DNA from: Longimicrobiales bacterium
GTDB lineage: Bacteria > Gemmatimonadota > Gemmatimonadetes > Longimicrobiales > Gaopeijiaceae
Assembly (NCBI GenBank): GCA_958296005.1
Contig: CATQHQ010000002.1
Location: forward strand, 124,001-188,000
Direction of reading: 5' to 3'
DNA: 64,000 bases
Numbering within the stretch: the first letter of the stretch is position 1; each line of letters begins with the position of its first letter. Below the pieces are notes generated by a model, which was not told where the DNA came from, ran no database searches, and saw only the letters and a list, made by a program, of their open reading frames with translations. Below, piece by piece: positions 62,701 to 64,000 of the stretch. The position numbers and the translations under genes are program-made.

Positions 62701-64000
62701 CCAGCAGCACATACAGTTCGAGCGAGCGCATCGAGGTGGCAGTGACGTTCACGCGGCCCGTGACCGTGAGCGGTGCGCCGCAGCTGGCGCTGGGAATTGG
62801 CTCGGAGACCCGCCAAGCCGCCTACGCCTCGGGCACGGGAACGGACAGCTTGACGTTCCGGTACACGGTGCAGGTATCCGACCGCGACACGGACGGGCTC
62901 AGCGTCGGGGCGACCGCACTGGGGCTGAACAGCGGGGCGATCAACGACGCTCGCGACGCGGCGGTTGCGGCGAGCCTGGGGCTGGGTACGAACGCGATCA
63001 CCAACGACGGGGACCACAGGGTGGACGGTGCCCAGGAGCCGCTGGGGGTGACGGGCGTGACCGTCGGTCTGCCCGAGGTGAGCAGCACGTTCGAGCGGGG
63101 CGAGCGGATCGAGGTCACGGTGACCTTCAACAGGGCGGTGGACGTGGACGGCACACCGCAGCTGGCGCTGGGGATCGGCGCGCAGACGCGGCAGGCGTCC
63201 TACGCCTCGGGCACGGGGACGGCATCGCTGGTGTTCCGCTACACGGTGGTGTCGGCGGATACGGACAACGACGGGCTCAGCATCGCGGCAAACGCGCTGT
63301 CGCTGAACAGTGGGACGATCGAGGTGGCTGGCGGGACCACCGACGCTCTGTTGGGTCTGGGCACGAACGCCATTGAGAACAGCGGGAGCCACAAGGTGGC
63401 GGGCGGGACGTTCACGGGGGCCGTGGCGAGCGGCGTGGCGATAACGAGCAGCCCGGGCAGCGGAAACACGTACGGGCAGGGCGAGCGGATCGAGGTGGCG
63501 GTGACGTTCACGCGGTCGGTGACCGTGAGCGGTATGCCGCAGCTGGCGCTTGGAATCGACTCGGCGACCCGCCAGGCTGCCTACGCCTCGGGCACGGGCA
63601 CGGACAGCCTGACCTTCCGGTACACGGTGCAGGCATCCGACCGCGACAGCGATGGGATCAGCGTCGGGGCGACCGCGCTGTCGCTGAACAGCGGGGCGAT
63701 CAACGATGCGCGCGACGCAATGGTGGCGGCGAGCCTAAGCACGAACGCGATCACGAACTCGACGAACCACAGGGTGAACGGCAGCGTGGCCACCGCCACC
63801 GTGAACTCGGTCTCCATCTCCAGCGCGCCGGCCAGCGGCGACACCTACAAGGCGGGCGAAACGATCAGCGTCCAGGTTGGGTTCAGCGCCTCCGTGACCG
63901 TGACGGGCACGCCGCAGCTGGCACTGGGCATCGGGAGCGCGACGCGGCAGGCCGCTTACGCCAGCGGGAGCGGAACCGGCACGCTGACGTTCAGCTACGA
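53748..64000 (+). CDS. Giant secreted Ig-like repeat protein, adhesin-like, 3' end beyond window
   Basis: Open frame of at least 3,417 codons running off the right edge without a stop. A signal peptide is seen at the GTG start (MVLVLASLSLAV, then TPGERARA). The rest consists of about 27 copies of a ~126-residue repeat with consensus VTGVAIGSP, ERGETIEVTVTFN, GTPQLALGIG, YASGTGT, a DxDxDG loop, AxALxLNSGTI and GLGxNAI. Alternating subtypes end in HKVAGG or HKVDGS, giving a two-repeat supermodule. It is a candidate calcium-dependent surface adhesin. ATG 53637 upstream of the poly(C) tract is an alternative start. Confidence 0.85.
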   Translation, partial: MARWAMVLVLASLSLAVTPGERARADSGTINDARDATAAASLGLSTNALENSSATWWTAASQVLDVGVTGVSIGSPVVGDTFERGETIEVTLTFNRAVDVRGTPQLALVIGTETRQASYTSGTGTASLVFRYTVAQTDADSDGISIGADALSLNGGTIDVAGGTRDALLGLVQTAISDSGSHKVAGGTLTASAVSGVAIASTPFDGVLGTYVLGDTIEVTVTFNRAVEVRGTPQLALGIGTATQQAAYASGTDTDSLTFRYAVQFADRASIGIRVGASALGLNSGMINDARDAMVAASLDLSTNVILPTATHKVDGSRGSPRVTGVAIGSPVVGDTFERGDAIEVTVTFNKAVDVSGTPQLALEIGSQTRQASYASGTGTASLVFRYVVVAVDADSDGLSIGANALSLNSGTIDVASGTRDAVLGLGANAIENSGSHKVAGGTLTVALSGVAITSRPTSGSTYGLSEQIEVAVTFNRAVNVSGTPQLALGIGTETRQADYATGTGTDSLTFRYRVQAAGSDADGISVGADALGLNGGTINDARDGTRAVSLGLGANAITNSSGHRVDGSQGPPGVTAGMSVLGSRVGDTYERGETIEVTVPFNKAVDVGGTPQLALGIGTATRQANYVSGTGTTSLVFAYTVVQADADNDGISIAADALTLNGGRIDVAGGTTDALLGLGANAFENNFSLKVAGGTLTASAANSVAVTSSPAGGSTYGPSERIEVTVGFNLPVTVSGTPQLALRIGTETRQANYVSGTGTYSLTFRYAVAAADSDTDGISVGATALGLNSGTIKDARDATVAASLGLGANAITNDGDHMVDGNAGPPAVQWPGMSFLTTPAVPETYTRGERFEILIIFNKAVDVGGTPQLALGIGTETRQANYVSGTGTTSLIFAYTVVQADADNDGISVAADALTLNGGRIDVAGGTTDALLGLGRNAVESTGLKVAGGTFTVPAANGVAVTSSPASGSTYEADEQIEVTVTFNLPVMVSGTPQLALGIGTATRQANYVSGTGTRHLTFRYTVRAADRDRDGISVAAAALGLNSGTIKDARDATVAASLGLGANAITNDGNHRVDGREGPPGVTGVAIGLPVAGDTFERGEAIEVTVTFSKAVDVSGTPQLALGIGAATRQATYASGTGKALLVFRYVVVQADADSDGLSIGADALTGRFRASDGTGTVVLGLGANAIENSGSHKVAGGTWTTAVNGVAITSSPASGSTYGPSERIEVAVTFNRPVTVTGTTQLALGIGAATRQASYLSGTGTASLTFRYVVQAADSDADGLSVGASALTVNGTNMGLGTNAITNDGSHGVNGAREPPRVTRTSIPLPYGEFFQRADSIWVRVDFNTAVDVGGTPQLALGIGTATRQANYVSGTGTASLTFRYVVQAADSDADGLSIAADALTLNGGTIDVAGGTLDAVLGLGANAISDRRSHKVKGGTYNRPFVTRVFFTSVPSDGSTYVSGEEIVVRVTFSRPVTVLRDHRLSVRIRLGLSGSLSARRSAWYFSSSGTGLEFRYTVQAADDSGTDGINFPLGYGDNPLSGVYIGFHGERIPVVRYSNSVFEGSDTRVDGSRGLPSVTGVQIGSPVVGDTFERGDTIEATVRFNEAVDVRGTPQLALEIGTATRQADYASGTGTRALVFQYTVAAADTDNDGLSIGWDALALNGGTIDVAGGTTDAVLSLWAGVNLRRNIPSRKVAGSTLTAAAVSGAAIASTPASGSTYGPSEQIEVGVTFTRPVTVSGTPQLALGIGTETRQANYVSGTGTDSLTFRYAVVVADSDADGLSVGASALTLNSGTIKDARYAAVASLGLGTNAITDDGDHRVDGSQGSPGVTGVTLNSPTVGDTYERGETIEVTVTFNKTVEVSGTPQLALGIGTQTRQASYASGTGMASLVFRYTVVSGDADNDGLSIAADALGLNSGTIDVAGGTIDALLGLGANAIENSGSHKVAGGTFTAAAVNGAAIVSTPASGSEYGPGEQIEVGVTFTRPVTVSGAPQLALGIGTATRQASYATGTGTDSLTFQYTVQPSDRDTDGISVGASALGLNSGTINDARDAMAAALGLGTHAITNDGNHKVSFLGPAIVTGVAIGSPAVGDTFELGETIEVTVTFDRWVEVANGTPQLALGIGTQTRQADYASGTGTVSLVFRYAVVAADTDGDGLSIGADALSLNGAYISDVRRAHAALGLGANAIENSGSHKVDGSRGPPVVTGVAIGSPAVGDTFVGRELIEVTVTFNQAVDVTGQPALALGIGTGRNAYYASGTGTTSLVFSYRVSGHYRGGVFRGDRDTNGISIGADALTYFFSSVSQAIVAAGGTVDARLDLGANAITNSSGHKVDGSLWPDPRVSDVAITSSPSSGGTYGQGERIEVAVTLVQPAVLHAGSAMELVFGVDLLTGVARRAEWSHSDYSHRIHTFHYEVRADDSDTNGISVTDLLLIRDWRHTQRQGVVPLGTHQIVNDWDHKVDGSQGLPKVTGVALNSPTAGDTYEWGDTIEVTVTFNKAVDVSGTPQLALGIGAVTQADYLSGTGTTSLVFRYMVGRTDADADGISIATDALSGVIRVSDGTAAASLGLGTNAITNSSGHKVDGSLGSPGVTGVAIGSPVVGDTFERGETIEVTVTFNQAVDVGGAPQLGLGIGTQTRQASYASGTGTASLVFRYTVMRADADTDGLSIGANALGLNGGRIEVAGVALDDALLGLGTNAVENSGSHKVAGGTFTAAAVSGAAIASSPASSSTYRLGEWIEVGVTFTRPVTVSGTPQLALGIGTATRQADYASGTGTDSLTFRYAVVAADSDNDGLSVGGTALGLNSGTINDVSDGTTAASLGLGTNAITNSSSHRVDGSQGPPGVTGVAIGSPVVGDTFERGETIEVTVTFNKAVDVSGTPQLALGIGSATRQASYASGTGTASLVFRYTVASGDADTDGLGIAANALSLNSGTIDVASGTTDAVLSLRAHSRRNIPSRKVAGGTFTASAVSGVVIASTPAASSTYSSSERIEVAVTFTRPVTVSGAPQLALGIGSETRQAAYASGTGTDSLTFRYTVQVSDRDTDGLSVGATALGLNSGAINDARDAAVAASLGLGTNAITNDGDHRVDGAQEPLGVTGVTVGLPEVSSTFERGERIEVTVTFNRAVDVDGTPQLALGIGAQTRQASYASGTGTASLVFRYTVVSADTDNDGLSIAANALSLNSGTIEVAGGTTDALLGLGTNAIENSGSHKVAGGTFTGAVASGVAITSSPGSGNTYGQGERIEVAVTFTRSVTVSGMPQLALGIDSATRQAAYASGTGTDSLTFRYTVQASDRDSDGISVGATALSLNSGAINDARDAMVAASLSTNAITNSTNHRVNGSVATATVNSVSISSAPASGDTYKAGETISVQVGFSASVTVTGTPQLALGIGSATRQAAYASGSGTGTLTFSY
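53850..64000 (+). repeat. Tandem ~379-bp coding repeats (about 27 copies)
   Basis: Conserved GTPQLAL-type blocks occur near 54060, 54440, 54820, 55195, 55573, 55952, 56341, 56721, 57097, 57468, 57812, 58582, 58972, 59344, 59728, 60102, 60475, 61264, 61628, 62012, 62390, 62769, 63150, 63533 and 63906, with two degenerate units at about 58190 and 60880. Mean spacing is about 379 bp. Units alternate between two subtypes, so the true period is about 757 bp. Confidence 0.9.

Noticed and set aside
56013-63392. Uninterrupted antisense open frame of 2,459 codons on the minus strand of the repeat array
   Set aside because: It is the complement of the repetitive sense frame. The translation is Arg/His/Ala-rich without a signal peptide, hydrophobic core or recognisable domain, and the sense frame has a signal peptide and Ig-like pattern. 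The lack of stops follows from repeated GC-rich codons.
53900-64000. CRISPR-like periodicity
   Set aside because: The period is about 379 bp, units are protein-coding and differ throughout, and there are no short identical repeats with unique spacers.

Overview
The window is a GC-rich, densely coded bacterial chromosome segment. Short intergenic gaps, many 4-bp stop/start overlaps (ATGA, GTGA, TTGA) and frequent GTG starts are visible throughout. The mix of secreted S9 peptidases, a secreted D-aminoacylase, several 6-bladed beta-propeller lipoproteins, a phenylacetyl-CoA epoxidase cluster and giant repeat proteins fits a Gemmatimonadota-like (possibly marine or host-associated) heterotroph. 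That lineage is an inference; there is no rRNA or other phylogenetic marker here. I saw no tRNA, rRNA, CRISPR array, insertion sequence or prophage.

Layout. (1) 0-9.9 kb: a DegT-type aminotransferase, a small lipoprotein, then a leftward run nhaC-fabV-alkA-ogt; a rightward trio of a TIGR04076-like protein, an aldo/keto reductase and an Fpg/Nei glycosylase; then a TonB-N-terminus-like protein and exonuclease III. Four DNA-repair genes lie within 8 kb. (2) 10-16.7 kb: D-aminoacylase, a propeller lipoprotein, an S9 peptidase, an AAA/ABC-type ATPase and a PadR regulator with a palindromic operator. (3) 16.9-22.1 kb: a 1035-residue lipoprotein metalloprotease (Big, Calx-beta and LRR modules plus a leishmanolysin-like HExxH domain) followed by an LVIVD-repeat protein. 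(4) 22.1-26.8 kb: a leftward operon of an MDR oxidoreductase, MazG, threonine dehydrogenase, Kbl and a Rieske oxygenase. (5) 26.8-31 kb: queE, a NUDIX hydrolase and two tandemly duplicated propeller genes. (6) 31-39.2 kb: a leftward, overlap-coupled operon with a GyrA/ParC-type topoisomerase subunit, a saccharopine-dehydrogenase-like protein, an ABC transporter and a PD40 protein, preceded by MOSC and CPBP genes. (7) 41-44 kb: a paa epoxidase cluster in which PaaD is split into two genes. (8) 44-53.4 kb: a glycosyltransferase, an S9 peptidase, an N-terminally truncated ATPase, a threonine ammonia-lyase with a zinc-finger-like N-terminus, a DEAD-box helicase, a Panacea-domain (candidate antitoxin) locus and a protein tyrosine phosphatase.

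(9) 53.6-64 kb: a giant rightward ORF that runs off the window (at least 3,417 codons). It starts with a signal peptide and consists of about 27 copies of a ~126-residue Ig-like, DxDxDG-bearing repeat in an alternating A/B pattern. A 15-base poly(C) tract lies just upstream and is in frame with it, so the gene is a candidate phase-variable surface protein. The most unusual items are this gene and its tract, the Panacea locus, the split PaaD, the zinc-finger/IlvA fusion and the mosaic metalloprotease.
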